From positions 5,704,001 to 5,768,000 of the forward strand of contig NZ_LR594662.1 of NCBI RefSeq assembly GCF_901827175.1: a stretch of 64,000 nucleotides of DNA, given 5' to 3'. The notes under the pieces are model-generated. The model saw only the letters and a list, made by a program, of their open reading frames with translations, searched no databases and was not told the origin of the DNA. The stretch is from Variovorax sp. RA8. Lineage in GTDB: Bacteria > Pseudomonadota > Gammaproteobacteria > Burkholderiales > Burkholderiaceae_C. How positions within the stretch are numbered: position 1 is the first letter of the stretch; each line of letters starts with the position of its first letter. The translations under genes were made by a program, and so were the position numbers. Positions 9,990 to 20,023 of this stretch are shown here, in pieces.

Positions 9990-11036
9990 TCATGCCGCCA
10001 ACGCCCGCCGCTCCGAGATCGGCACCCCGTCTTCCATCACATCGCAGTACTCCGTCATGCCCAGCACGGTGCGCCCTTCGCAGCTGTACGCCGTCAGGCT
10101 CTCGGTAATACGCGTATAGCTACCCGAACCGGCTGCGCGCACGCGCCGGTGCCGCAACGGCACCGTGGTCAGCACGCGCCCTTTCACCACATAGGTCTGG
10201 CGTTCGGTCGTAACCCATGCGGTGAGCCCGCGCGGAATCCACGCAGCGTCGTACTCGGTCTCGATGCGCCCGTCGATGACGGGCTCGTAGACGCCGTCGC
10301 GCAGCACGTTGCCGCTGATGCGGTCGGGCCCGCCCTCCGGCCGGCCCTTGATCGACAGCAGGATGCCGAAGTCGCGCGAGAAGGTGAGGGGCAGCCACTT
10401 GTACCAGAAGAAGCTGTGCCAATGGCGCGGGCCCCAGGACTTGTCGCGGTAGCCCGTGCCGCCCACGACGTCGTGCCTCACGCCATCGACCGTGATGTGC
10501 CCTTCGACGGCCATGTTCTGCTCGGTATGGCCGCGGTAGACCGCATGCTCCGGGTCCAGCACGATGGGCCGCCCCGCCATGTCGACGATCTCGCCGCCGT
10601 GCATGGGCGACACGCCCTCGAAGTCCAGCGCGATCGAGGCCGCGCGCTTGGGGTAGCGCTTGAAGGCTGCGCTCGGGTCGGCCATGGCGAGCGGATCGTC
10701 CATCAGCAGCAGTTCGCCGACGTAGCTCACGCGGTGGCGCTTGAATGGCTCGATCACCTCGAAGCGCATGCCGCCGGCGGCCAGCTGCGCGTTGTCGGCG
10801 ATGGGAGGTCTGCCGTACATGAAGCCCACGCGGCCGTCGGGCAGGTAGACGCAGCACGTCATCTCCGCGTGGCCCTCATTCGGGCGGTTGCCGATGCGCA
10901 CCCAGGCGCCGATGCGGCGCGCAGAGTCGAAGGCATTGAAATACATGCTCTCGTTGTAGTTGCCCACCGCCTCCGGCGGATGGGTGTATTCGTCGCGCGG
11001 ATCCAGCTTGAGACGGGTGTTGGGCGGCATGTACAT
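9990..11036 (-). CDS. Uncharacterised protein, DUF7064/DUF7065-like
   Basis: 348 residues from ATG 11036 (AGGA six bases upstream; a second ATG lies two codons later at 11030). No signal peptide or membrane segment. Landmarks include IGAWVRIGNRPNEGHAEM near the N-terminus, GYRDKSWGPRHWHSFFWYKW in the middle and a C-terminal SLTAYSCEGRTVLGMTEYC. The two halves look like a lipocalin/AttH-like beta-sandwich pair, and I think it belongs with DUF7064/7065 proteins found beside acyl-CoA dehydrogenases. No catalytic role can be assigned. It is 11 bp after the dehydrogenase and likely co-expressed. Confidence 0.7.
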   Translation of the reverse strand: MYMPPNTRLKLDPRDEYTHPPEAVGNYNESMYFNAFDSARRIGAWVRIGNRPNEGHAEMTCCVYLPDGRVGFMYGRPPIADNAQLAAGGMRFEVIEPFKRHRVSYVGELLLMDDPLAMADPSAAFKRYPKRAASIALDFEGVSPMHGGEIVDMAGRPIVLDPEHAVYRGHTEQNMAVEGHITVDGVRHDVVGGTGYRDKSWGPRHWHSFFWYKWLPLTFSRDFGILLSIKGRPEGGPDRISGNVLRDGVYEPVIDGRIETEYDAAWIPRGLTAWVTTERQTYVVKGRVLTTVPLRHRRVRAAGSGSYTRITESLTAYSCEGRTVLGMTEYCDVMEDGVPISERRALAA

Positions 11037-11047
11037 GAGGAATCCTT

Positions 11048-12239
<1,192 letters not shown>

Positions 12240-12250
<11 letters not shown>

Positions 12251-13169
12251 CGTGTGCGTAGAAGTGAGGCCGCAGTCCGGGGCGCGGCCAGTCGAGGGCG
12301 GCGAGCCGGCCGGTGGAAGACAGCGTGACGTACGCGGTCCTCATGCCGGGGCCGCCGAAGCAGAGGTTGGTGGTGAAGCGATCCGGCAGCGGCACGTGCT
12401 CGATCGAGCCGCCGTCCGGCGAGATGACGGTGATGCCGCCGTTGAAGAGCGTTGCCACGCAGATGCGGCCGTCCTCCTCGACGGCGAGCGAGTCGAAGAG
12501 CTGGTAGCCGGGCAGGCCCGCGACCAGCCTGCCGCCGTGCGGTGCCTGGGAATCTGGGGCGCGCGCGATGCGTCCCGGCTCGACTACGTCGAAGGCCCAG
12601 AGCCGGCCTGGCGCGGTCTCGGCAACGTACAGCCGCCGGCCGTCGGGCGACAGGCCGACGCCGTTGGGCGTGTTCATCGGAAAGATGACTTCGCGGCATT
12701 CGCTGCCGTCGGGCCGCGCCCAGCAGATCGCGCCGTGGTCCATGTCGCGCTGGCGGCGCTTGCCGAGGTCGGAGAACCAGAAGCCGCCGTCGGCGCCGAA
12801 CACGATGTCGTTGGGCCCCTTGAGCGGGGCCTTGTCGCTGTGCGTGTAGAGCACGCCGGCGCGGCCGGTGCGCAGGTCGACGCGCTCGATGCACCCGCCC
12901 GCATAGTCCGCCGGCTGGAGGCCGGGCGTCTGCGTGCCATCGGGGTGCCGATGCCACTCGAAGCCGCCGCCGCCGCACACGTAGCAGGCGCCATCGGGCC
13001 CGATGGCCGCGCCGTTCGGCCCCGCGCTCGTCTTCGCGACCGACTCGCACCGGCCATCGCCGAACACGCGCGTCAGGCGCCCTGCCGCGATCTCCACCAC
13101 CAGCAACGAACCGTCCGCCAGCACCACGGGGCCCTCGGGGAAGTCCAGGCCTTCGGCGATCGTTCTCAC
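12240..13169 (-). CDS. SMP-30/gluconolactonase/LRE family protein (second copy)
   Basis: 309 residues from GTG 13169, chosen because CCAGGAGAG lies just upstream; an in-frame start 26 codons earlier would overlap the neighbouring intergenic space without a ribosome-binding site. Same beta-propeller motifs as the protein at 7031-7960 ([58 protein letters not shown]). The equal length and colinear motifs show duplication. Probably hydrolyses a lactone or ester intermediate in the same pathway. Confidence 0.88.
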
Positions 13170-13203
13170 GGGGCTCTCCTGGTCGGCGTCATCATCATGT
13201 CCT

Positions 13204-13917
13204 CTACAGGCCCAGGTAGGCGGCGCGCACATCGGGGTGCGCCGCAAGTTCGCGGGCGCTGCCGCTCATCACCACCTCGCCGTTCTGCAGCACGTAGGCG
13301 CGGTCCGCGACGGCCAGCGCCATTTCGGCGTTCTGTTCGGCCAGCAGGACCGAGACGCCGGTGGAACGAATGTGGCGGATGAAGGCCGCGATCTCCTGCA
13401 CCACCAGCGGCGCCAGCCCCAGTGTGGGCTCGTCGAGCATCAGCACGCGCGGCTGCGCCATGAGCGCGCGGCCGATCGCCAGCATCTGCTGCTCGCCGCC
13501 GGAGAGCGTGCCGGCGAGCTGCTGCCGGCGTTCGCGCAGGCGCGGGAACCAGCGGTTCACGTTCTCGCGGCGTTCGCGCCGCTGGGCGAGGTCGCGCCCC
13601 AGGTCGCCCAGGTCGAGGTTCTCCTCCACCGACAGCTCGGGGAAGACGCGCCGGCCCTCGGGCGATAGGGCCAGGCCGGTGGCGATGCGTTCGCGGGTGG
13701 GCAGCGTCTCGATGCGCTTGACCCCGAGCGTGGTCATGCCGGCCGCCTGGGGCACGAGGCCCAGCAGCGTGTTCAGCAGCGACGACTTGCCCGCGCCGTT
13801 GGCGCCGATCAGGGCGACGATCTCGCGTGCGCCGAGTGCCAGGCTCACGCCTTCGAGCGCGCGCGTCTCGCCGTAGCGCACGGCGAGCGCATCGACGTGC
13901 AGCAGCGGCGCCGTCAT
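13204..13917 (-). CDS. livF: ABC transporter ATP-binding protein, LivF type
   Basis: 237 residues from ATG 13917, which overlaps the preceding stop as ATGA. Walker A GANGAGKSS, signature LSGGEQQMLAIGRAL and Walker B VLMLDEPTLGL are intact, and the short length is typical of LivF. It is the second ATPase of a branched-chain amino acid type (HAAT) importer whose other parts follow upstream: LivM-LivG fusion, LivH and the binding protein. In this context the substrate may be an aromatic or carboxylic acid. Confidence 0.92.
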   Translation of the reverse strand: MTAPLLHVDALAVRYGETRALEGVSLALGAREIVALIGANGAGKSSLLNTLLGLVPQAAGMTTLGVKRIETLPTRERIATGLALSPEGRRVFPELSVEENLDLGDLGRDLAQRRERRENVNRWFPRLRERRQQLAGTLSGGEQQMLAIGRALMAQPRVLMLDEPTLGLAPLVVQEIAAFIRHIRSTGVSVLLAEQNAEMALAVADRAYVLQNGEVVMSGSARELAAHPDVRAAYLGL

Positions 13918-15713
13918 GCGGCGAGCTCCTCGACGGGCGCGTGCGCGGTGCCCAGGTAGGCCGACACCACCTCCGGCATGCGCGTCACCTCGCCCGGCGC
14001 GCCGTCGGCGATCTTCACGCCGTGGTGCAGCACGACCACCCGGTCCACCACCGACATCAGCATCTTCAGGTTGTGGTCCACCACGATCAATGTCATGCCC
14101 TTGTCGCGCAGGCCCCGCAGCACCTTGGCTAGGCGTGCCGCCTCGACCTGGTTCAGGCCGGCGGCCGGCTCGTCGAGCAGCAGCACGCCGGGCTGCGCCG
14201 CGAGCGCCATGGCGACGCCCAGCAGCTTCTGCTCGCCGTAGGGCAGGCCGCCCGCCACCTCGTCGCGCCGCGCCAGCAGGCCCACCTCGGCCAGGCAGCC
14301 TAGGGCGTGCGCCATGCGCTCGCGTTCGCGCGCGCGCCAGCCTGGCGTGCGCAGCAAGGCGCCCGCGAAACCGGGCGGCCGATGCAGGTGGCTGGCGATG
14401 GCCATGTTGGTGGCGACGGTCTGGCCGGCGCACAACGCGGTCTGCTGGAAGCTGCGCACCACGCCCAACCGCGCGACGCGATGCGCAGGCCGCCGCGCGA
14501 TGTCCAGGCCGCGCACGCGGATCGTGCCGGCACTGGCGGGCAGGAAGCCGCCCAGCATGCTCAGCAACGTCGTCTTGCCGGCACCGTTGGGGCCGATGAG
14601 CCCGAGGATCTCGCCCGCGTGCACGTCGAACGACACGTTCTGCACCGCCTTGAGTCCCTTGAAATGGCGGCTCACGCCCGCGACCTCCAGCACCTTGCCT
14701 GCCTGCCGCGCCCGCGCGGCCAGCGGCGCGGGGGCCGGCAGCGCGGCCGAGGCCCGCCGCAGCCGCGCGGCGTGCCGGCGCCTGAACACGGGCCGCGCCG
14801 CCAGCCAGCCGACCAGGCCGCCCGGCAGCAGGCGCACCACCAGCAGCAGCAGAAGCGCGAAGGCCGCGAAGTTGAGATCGCCGAGAAAGCGCAGCCCCTC
14901 GGGAATGATCGCGAACAGCGCCCCGCCAAGCACGGGCCCCACCAGCGTCGCCTTGCCGCCGAGGATCACACCCAGGATGCCGGTGGCCGAATGGCCGACG
15001 CCAAGCAGCGAGGGCGACAGCACGAAGACCTTGGGGACCAGCAGCGAGCCCGCCAGCGACGCGAGTCCGCCCGACAGCGCGATGTTCAACACGCGCGAGC
15101 GCGCGGTGGCGATGCCCAGCGACTCGGCAAGCGCGGGTGCCTCGCGGATCGCCGTCCAGCCGCGGCCGGTCGCGCTGTCGCGCAGGTTGCGCAGCAGCAC
15201 GAAGGAGACCGCCAGCGCCGCGCCCACAGCGAACAGGTAGCCCTGCTGCGCAGTCCAGCCCAACCGCTGCGCCAGCGGCAGGGGCGAGACCGTCACCATC
15301 AGCCCCATGGGGCCACGCGTGAGGTCGACCCAGTTGACCACCACCAGCACCAGGATCTCGGCCACCACCAGCGTGGCGATGGCGAAGTAGGCGCCGCTCA
15401 GCCGCGCGGAGACGATGCCGATCAGCGCGCCGAGCAGCAGCCCCGGCACGACGCCCAGGGGCACCGCGGCCCAGTAGTTCCATCCGAGCTGCGCGACCAG
15501 GATGCCGGCGGTGTAGGCGCCCAGGCCCAGGAAGGCCGCGTGCCCGAAGCTCACGTAGCCGAGCTGGCCGAAGGTCACCGACACGCCGAGGACGAAGATC
15601 GCGAGCACCCCGGCATAGGCCGCCACGTCAAGCAGGTACGGCGAGCGGAGCACGCTCGCCAGCAGCGCCGCCGCGGCGATGCCGAGCACGGCGTCGCGCA
15701 GGGTTCGGCTCAT
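13914..15713 (-). CDS. Fused LivM permease - LivG ATPase of HAAT-type ABC importer
   Basis: 599 residues if started at ATG 15713. Residues ~10-310 form the LivM permease with many hydrophobic helices and the VSFGHAAFLGLGAYTAGIL hallmark. Residues ~340-599 form the LivG ATPase: Walker A GPNGAGKTT at 374-382, signature LPYGEQKLLGVAMAL, Walker B VLLLDEPAAGL. The linker is arginine- and alanine-rich. Such fusions are common in Comamonadaceae. An in-frame ATG at 15833, overlapping the livH stop, would add 40 residues encoded by two 60-bp repeats; GAAGG seven bases before 15713 makes the shorter form plausible. Confidence 0.88.
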   Translation of the reverse strand: MSRTLRDAVLGIAAAALLASVLRSPYLLDVAAYAGVLAIFVLGVSVTFGQLGYVSFGHAAFLGLGAYTAGILVAQLGWNYWAAVPLGVVPGLLLGALIGIVSARLSGAYFAIATLVVAEILVLVVVNWVDLTRGPMGLMVTVSPLPLAQRLGWTAQQGYLFAVGAALAVSFVLLRNLRDSATGRGWTAIREAPALAESLGIATARSRVLNIALSGGLASLAGSLLVPKVFVLSPSLLGVGHSATGILGVILGGKATLVGPVLGGALFAIIPEGLRFLGDLNFAAFALLLLLVVRLLPGGLVGWLAARPVFRRRHAARLRRASAALPAPAPLAARARQAGKVLEVAGVSRHFKGLKAVQNVSFDVHAGEILGLIGPNGAGKTTLLSMLGGFLPASAGTIRVRGLDIARRPAHRVARLGVVRSFQQTALCAGQTVATNMAIASHLHRPPGFAGALLRTPGWRARERERMAHALGCLAEVGLLARRDEVAGGLPYGEQKLLGVAMALAAQPGVLLLDEPAAGLNQVEAARLAKVLRGLRDKGMTLIVVDHNLKMLMSVVDRVVVLHHGVKIADGAPGEVTRMPEVVSAYLGTAHAPVEELAA

Positions 15714-15832
15714 TGAAATACCTTCGCCTTCGGCTGCGGCGCTATTCGCCTTCGCAGCGGCCGGGAGGCTCACTGGAGTACCTTCGCCTTCGGCTGCGGT
15801 GCTATTCGCCTTCGGAGCGGCCGGGCGGCTCA
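15713..15832 (-). repeat. Two tandem ~60-bp gene-junction repeats between livH and livM-livG
   Basis: Read on the minus strand, units 15832-15773 and 15772-15713 are exactly 60 bp each and match at about 54 positions. Each begins TGAGCC inside an (A/G)TGA stop/start overlap and holds GAAGGCGAA twice. The reading frame stays open through both (20 codons each). Related single copies lie at 28293-28350 and 62593-62653. Confidence 0.85.
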
Positions 15833-16696
15833 TCGGGCCACCCCCGCGAGTCCCTGGGGCCGCACGAGCAGCACCAGCAGCATCAGCGAGTACACGGCGG
15901 CAGCGGCCAGCCCTTCTTCCAGGACCAGGCCGAGCATCGCCTCGAGCACGCCCACGCCCAGCGCGCACAGCACCGCGCCGCGCGCGCTGCCCAGGCCGCC
16001 GAGCACCACGATCACGAAGGCCTTGATCAGCACCGCCTGCCCCAGCATCGGCGAGTAGGAGGTGATCGGCGCGAGCAGCGCTCCCCCGAGTCCGCCGACC
16101 GCGGCGGCGAGCAGGAAGGCCCGGGTGCCCACCGACTTGACGTCGATGCCCACCACGCGCGCCGCATGCTCGCTCTGCGCGAGCGCGCGCATCTCCACGC
16201 CGAATCGCGTGCGGCGCGCCAGCAGGTCCAGCACCACCAGCGCGGCGATGCTCGCACCGATGACGAACAACCGCTGCGCGCTGAGGCCCGCGCCCGCGAG
16301 TTCGAGCCGGCCCTGCAGCCCGTCGACGCGCGCCGGCGCCGGGCCCCAGACCGACAGCACGGCCTGGTTGAACAACACGCCGACCGCGAAGGTGGTGAGA
16401 AGGATGTCGGTGCGGCCCTCCGCGCGGCGCAGCAGCGGCGACACGGCGAGCGCGTCGAAGATCCAGCCGACCACGGCGCCCACCAGCATCGCCAGCGGCA
16501 CCGCGGCGAGATAGGGCAGGCCGAGCAGCTTGTTCGCCAGCACCACGGTGAGGGCGCCCAGCATCACCACTTCGCCATGGCCGAAGTTGATGATGTGCAG
16601 CACGCCGAAGGCGAGCGTGAGGCCGAGTGCGATCAGCGCATAGCCGAAGCCGATGGACAACCCGTTGAGCAGTTGCTGGAGCAGTGCGTCGGTCAT
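15830..16696 (-). CDS. livH: ABC transporter permease, LivH type
   Basis: 288 residues, about eight hydrophobic helices. The LivH hallmark INFGHGEVVMLGA appears near residues 55-67, with LLLTTFAVGVLFNQ and IVVLGGLGSARGAVLCALGV later. It pairs with LivM to form the membrane channel. The stop overlaps the repeat-derived ATG of the next gene (ATGA). The start 16696 is 18 bp after the binding-protein stop. Confidence 0.92.
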   Translation of the reverse strand: MTDALLQQLLNGLSIGFGYALIALGLTLAFGVLHIINFGHGEVVMLGALTVVLANKLLGLPYLAAVPLAMLVGAVVGWIFDALAVSPLLRRAEGRTDILLTTFAVGVLFNQAVLSVWGPAPARVDGLQGRLELAGAGLSAQRLFVIGASIAALVVLDLLARRTRFGVEMRALAQSEHAARVVGIDVKSVGTRAFLLAAAVGGLGGALLAPITSYSPMLGQAVLIKAFVIVVLGGLGSARGAVLCALGVGVLEAMLGLVLEEGLAAAAVYSLMLLVLLVRPQGLAGVAR

Positions 16697-16714
16697 GGCG
16701 CGGTCTCTGCGGGC

Positions 16715-17830
16715 TCAGTCGCCGACGACGATCTTCCCGTCCTTGACCTCCAGCACGACCCACTTCTCGGAGGTCGCCTGGTTCGCAGGAAAGCGCAGCG
16801 TGCCGCGCGGCGAATCCCAGGTGCCCTGGCGCAGTGTGGCTGCGAGCTTCGCGGTGTCGGTCGTGGTGCCTGCGGCGCGGATCGCCTGCCCGAGCACCCA
16901 CATGCTCTCGAACCCGAGGAAATCCACCTTGCTGGGAACCACCTTGTACTTCGCCTGGTAGGCGGCGACGAACTTGCGGTTGGTCTCGTTGGCCATGGTG
17001 GGCGCCCAGATGTCCATCGTGAAGGCGCCCTCCGCGGCCGGGCCCGCGACCTGCAGCAGCGAAGGCGTCACCGAGCCGGGCAGGATGCAGCGCCTGGCGT
17101 TGACGCCGGCCTCGGCCAGCGTGCGCAGCAGGCTGCCGCCCTGCTCCGGCGCGGAGAAGGCCATGCACACCACGTCCGGATTGGCCGACTTCACCCGCGA
17201 AGCGAGGGCGCTGAAGTCGGTCTGCTTCAGAATCTCGTACAGCTCGGTGGCGACCACCGCGTTGCCGAAGGCGCCCTTCATGCTGGCGATGATCGAGCGG
17301 CCGTAGTCGCCGTTCTCCACCACCACGGCCATGCGCTGCGGCTTCACCTTGTCCTTGAGGTATTGGTTGAAGACCTCGCCGTCGGTGGCCACCAGCGGGT
17401 TGAAACGGAACGCCCGGTCGTACTCGGTGACCTGCGGCGCCTTGGTCACCGCGGCCAGGAACAGGGCGCCGCCCTGCTGCGCGACCTGCGTTACGCCCAG
17501 CGACACCGCGGTGTTGATGGCACCCACGATCACCGGGACCTTGTCTTCGCTCAGCAGCTTGCGCGCCGCGGCCACGGCGTCAGCCGGCTGGTAGTTGTCG
17601 TCGTACACGACCAGCTTGAGCGGACGGCCATTGAGCACGCCGCCGCTGGCGTTGATCATCTCGGCGGCGACCTCGGCGCCGTTGCGGCCCTGCTGGCCGA
17701 GCATGGTCTTGATCGGGTAGAGCACGCCGATCTTCACGTCCTGGGCGGCCGCCGGCGCGGCCGCGAGCAGGCCCGCGAGCGCGCATGAGGCGAGCCAAAG
17801 CCGCGCGGCGCAAGAAAGAAAGCTACGCAT
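16715..17830 (-). CDS. ABC transporter substrate-binding protein, LivK/type I periplasmic fold
   Basis: 371 residues with a signal peptide of ~29 residues ending AAAQ. The mature N-terminus KIGVLYPIKTMLGQQGRNGA, then VPVIVGAINTAVSLGVTQVA and YDRAFRFNPL, show the two-lobed Leu/Ile/Val-binding fold (Peripla_BP_6). It delivers substrate to the LivHMGF parts downstream. Upstream GAAGGAGAC before ATG 17830. A 42-bp gap separates it from the oxidoreductase gene upstream. Confidence 0.92.
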   Translation of the reverse strand: MRSFLSCAARLWLASCALAGLLAAAPAAAQDVKIGVLYPIKTMLGQQGRNGAEVAAEMINASGGVLNGRPLKLVVYDDNYQPADAVAAARKLLSEDKVPVIVGAINTAVSLGVTQVAQQGGALFLAAVTKAPQVTEYDRAFRFNPLVATDGEVFNQYLKDKVKPQRMAVVVENGDYGRSIIASMKGAFGNAVVATELYEILKQTDFSALASRVKSANPDVVCMAFSAPEQGGSLLRTLAEAGVNARRCILPGSVTPSLLQVAGPAAEGAFTMDIWAPTMANETNRKFVAAYQAKYKVVPSKVDFLGFESMWVLGQAIRAAGTTTDTAKLAATLRQGTWDSPRGTLRFPANQATSEKWVVLEVKDGKIVVGD

Positions 17831-17872
17831 CGAATGTCTCCTTCATAGTTCTGCTGTTGATTTCCTGAATCT

Positions 17873-18892
17873 CTACCGCCGCAACACCGAGGCCTGCTGA
17901 TGCGGCACGCGCAGCCAGGCCTTGCCCACGGTGGAGCGGCCTTCGAGCGCGGCCAGCGCCTCGCGCGCCTGCTCGAAGGCGAAGGGCTGCCCGGGCAGGA
18001 GCCGGATGCGGCCCTCGGCATGCCAGTCGTACACCTCGCGCGTGAGGCGCGCGGCCAGTGCGATGTCGCGCTTGCGCACTTCGCCCCACAGCACGCCCAC
18101 GGCGCTGGCGTTGTGCAGCAGCAGGCGGTTGGCCGGCAGCTGCGTGAGCGCGCCCCCCGCGAAGCCGATGACGAGGTAGCGCGCGCCGTAGGCCAGGCAG
18201 CGCAGGCTCTGCGCGCCCACCTCGCCGCCGACGGGGTCGTAGATGACGTCGGCGCCGCCGGGGGCCAGCTTGCGGAAGGCGTCGATCCAGCCGGGATCGC
18301 CGTAGTCGAGCGCCGCATCCGCGCCCGCATCCAGACAGGCCTGCAGCTTCTGCACGCTGCCGGCGGTGGCGATCACGCGCGCACCCAGCAACTTGCCCAG
18401 TTGCAGCGCGGCACTGCCGACGCCCCCTGCGGCCGCATGCACGAGCAGCGTCTCGCCGGGCCGCAGACGACCGGCCGTGCGCAGCGCGAAGAGCGAGGTC
18501 GGGTAGTTGCTGCGCAGTGCCAGCGCATCGCCGGGGTCGATGTCGCCGGGAATCGCGATGGCCTCGGTCCGCGGCACCAGCGCGTACTGCGCGAAGCCGC
18601 CCTGCCGCGACGAGCTGGCGATGCGCGTGCCCACCGCGAGCTCGCCTCCCTCGCCCTGCACGATCGTGCCCAGGACCTCGGAGCCGGGCGTGAACGGCAG
18701 CGGCGGCTTGACCTGGTACTTGCCGCGCACGATCAGCGTGTCGCCGAAGGCGAGGCCGGCGGCCTCGACGCGCACCAGGTACTGGTCGGGGCCGGGGCGC
18801 GGCACCTCGATGTCGCGCAGCTGCATCTCGCCGCGCTCGGTGATCTCTTCGACACGCCATGCGCGCATGGTGGGAGGCAGTTCCTGGATCAT
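17873..18892 (-). CDS. Zinc-independent quinone oxidoreductase-like MDR enzyme
   Basis: 339 residues from ATG 18892 (ATGA overlap with the upstream kinase-like gene). Medium-chain dehydrogenase/reductase without the structural zinc cysteines: GroES-like N-domain with PFTPGSEVLGTIV, nucleotide-binding VHAAAGGVGSAALQLGKLLG, and the late VIGFAGGALTQLPANRLLL segment. Members reduce quinones or act as NADPH-dependent enoyl reductases. Its partner gene is an APH-like kinase, a pairing also common in acyl-CoA clusters. Confidence 0.88.
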   Translation of the reverse strand: MIQELPPTMRAWRVEEITERGEMQLRDIEVPRPGPDQYLVRVEAAGLAFGDTLIVRGKYQVKPPLPFTPGSEVLGTIVQGEGGELAVGTRIASSSRQGGFAQYALVPRTEAIAIPGDIDPGDALALRSNYPTSLFALRTAGRLRPGETLLVHAAAGGVGSAALQLGKLLGARVIATAGSVQKLQACLDAGADAALDYGDPGWIDAFRKLAPGGADVIYDPVGGEVGAQSLRCLAYGARYLVIGFAGGALTQLPANRLLLHNASAVGVLWGEVRKRDIALAARLTREVYDWHAEGRIRLLPGQPFAFEQAREALAALEGRSTVGKAWLRVPHQQASVLRR

Positions 18893-19944
18893 CGGGTCTC
18901 CCGGGCGGCCTGCCATCCGGCTTCGGCGGTGGCCTGCACGCGCGCCGCCACCGCGGCGGCGCGGCTGTTGGCGGCGTTGCCGTCCAACGCGCGGCGGGCC
19001 ACGCCCTGCTGGATGGCGGCGAGGCGGAACATGTTGAAGGCGAGGTGGTAGTTCCAGTGCGCGATCGCCGCGTCGGCGCGGCCGCTCGCGCGGCAGTAGT
19101 CCGCCACGTGCAGGGCTTCGGTCGGGATGCCCTCGGGCAAGGGGTCCAGCCCCGCCAGCGTGCGGTGCGTGCCGAGCTGCAGCCGCCACGCGAGGCAGTG
19201 GTAGGCCAGGTCCACCAGCGGGTCGCCCAGCGTTGAGAGCTCCCAGTCGAGCACGGCGACGATGCGCGGCTCGCTGGCGTGGAACACCAGGTTGTCGAGG
19301 CGGAAGTCGCCGTGCACGACCGAGGTCGCCTCCTGCGGCGGCACGTGCGCGGGCAGCCAGTCGATCAACCGCTCCATCGCGTCGATGCGCGCGGTCTCGC
19401 TCGCGCGGTACTGGCGCGTCCAGCGGTCGAGCTGGCGCGGCACGTAGCCGCCCTCGCGGCCGAAATCCGCGAGGCCGCGCGCGCGCCAGTCGACGGCGTG
19501 CAGTGCCGCCATCACGCGGGCCATCTCGGCGTAGTGCGCGCGCCGCTGTGCGGGGGCCATGCCGGGCAGCGTCTGGTCGGTGAGGATGCGGCCTTCCGCG
19601 AAGTCCATCAGGTAGAAGCTGCTGCCCAGCACCGCCGGGTCTTCGCACAGCGCACGTGCGCGCGGCACCGGCATGTCGGAGCCCTCCAACGCACGCAGCA
19701 CCCGGAACTCGCGCTCCACCGCATGCGCCGAAGGCAGCAGCACGCCCGGCGGCTTGCGGCGCAGCACCAGGCGCCGCACGCCGGCTTCGACGATGAAGGT
19801 CGGATTGGATTGGCCGCCTTCGACGCGCCGCACGCGCAGGGCGCCGTCGAAGCCGCCGAGCTCGCGGCGGATGAACGCATCGAGCGCGACAAGCTGCGCC
19901 GTGTCGAGCCCCCCAGCCGCAGCGGGGATGGATGAATTGTTCAC
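18889..19944 (-). CDS. Phosphotransferase family protein (APH/ACAD10-like)
   Basis: 351 residues from GTG 19944. ATP lobe RRVEGGQSNPTFIVEAGVRR, catalytic loop SVVHGDFRLDNLVFH (H-x-D-x4-N) and metal loop VLDWELSTLGDPLVDLAYHC match ACAD10/11-type kinases, which phosphorylate hydroxy-acyl-CoA intermediates in animals. That makes a similar role here possible. No Shine-Dalgarno is seen before the GTG and the predicted promoter is only a few bases upstream, so the mRNA may be leaderless. A FadR/GntR-like palindrome sits in the promoter. Confidence 0.87.
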   Translation of the reverse strand: MNNSSIPAAAGGLDTAQLVALDAFIRRELGGFDGALRVRRVEGGQSNPTFIVEAGVRRLVLRRKPPGVLLPSAHAVEREFRVLRALEGSDMPVPRARALCEDPAVLGSSFYLMDFAEGRILTDQTLPGMAPAQRRAHYAEMARVMAALHAVDWRARGLADFGREGGYVPRQLDRWTRQYRASETARIDAMERLIDWLPAHVPPQEATSVVHGDFRLDNLVFHASEPRIVAVLDWELSTLGDPLVDLAYHCLAWRLQLGTHRTLAGLDPLPEGIPTEALHVADYCRASGRADAAIAHWNYHLAFNMFRLAAIQQGVARRALDGNAANSRAAAVAARVQATAEAGWQAARETR

Positions 19945-19954
19945 TTTGTTGTTT

Positions 19955-19982
19955 AATCTATGGTTGAACCAATGATGCACAA
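19955..19982 (-). promoter_or_regulatory. Predicted sigma-70 promoter of the 19944 kinase-like gene
   Basis: On the minus strand TTGTGC (19982-19977), a 16-bp spacer and TAGATT (19960-19955). The spacer is almost entirely the palindromic operator at 19961-19971, so a bound repressor would block polymerase. The expected start point is about four bases before the GTG. Confidence 0.45.
19961..19971. promoter_or_regulatory. FadR/GntR-like operator 1
   Basis: Perfect palindrome TGGTT-G-AACCA in the 79-bp divergent region between the genes at 19944 and 20024. Seventeen bases (19960-19976, ATGGTTGAACCAATGAT) are repeated exactly at 23474-23490. The TGGT-N3-ACCA form is that of GntR-family FadR sites. 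Confidence 0.6.
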
Positions 19983-20023
19983 TGATGCTATCGCAATCAA
20001 GTCCAGCACACAAGGAGACACTC

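Noticed and set aside
15713..15832. Reading the tandem 60-bp repeats as a CRISPR array
   Set aside because: The units are directly adjacent with no spacers, lie in coding frame, and no cas genes are present anywhere in the window.
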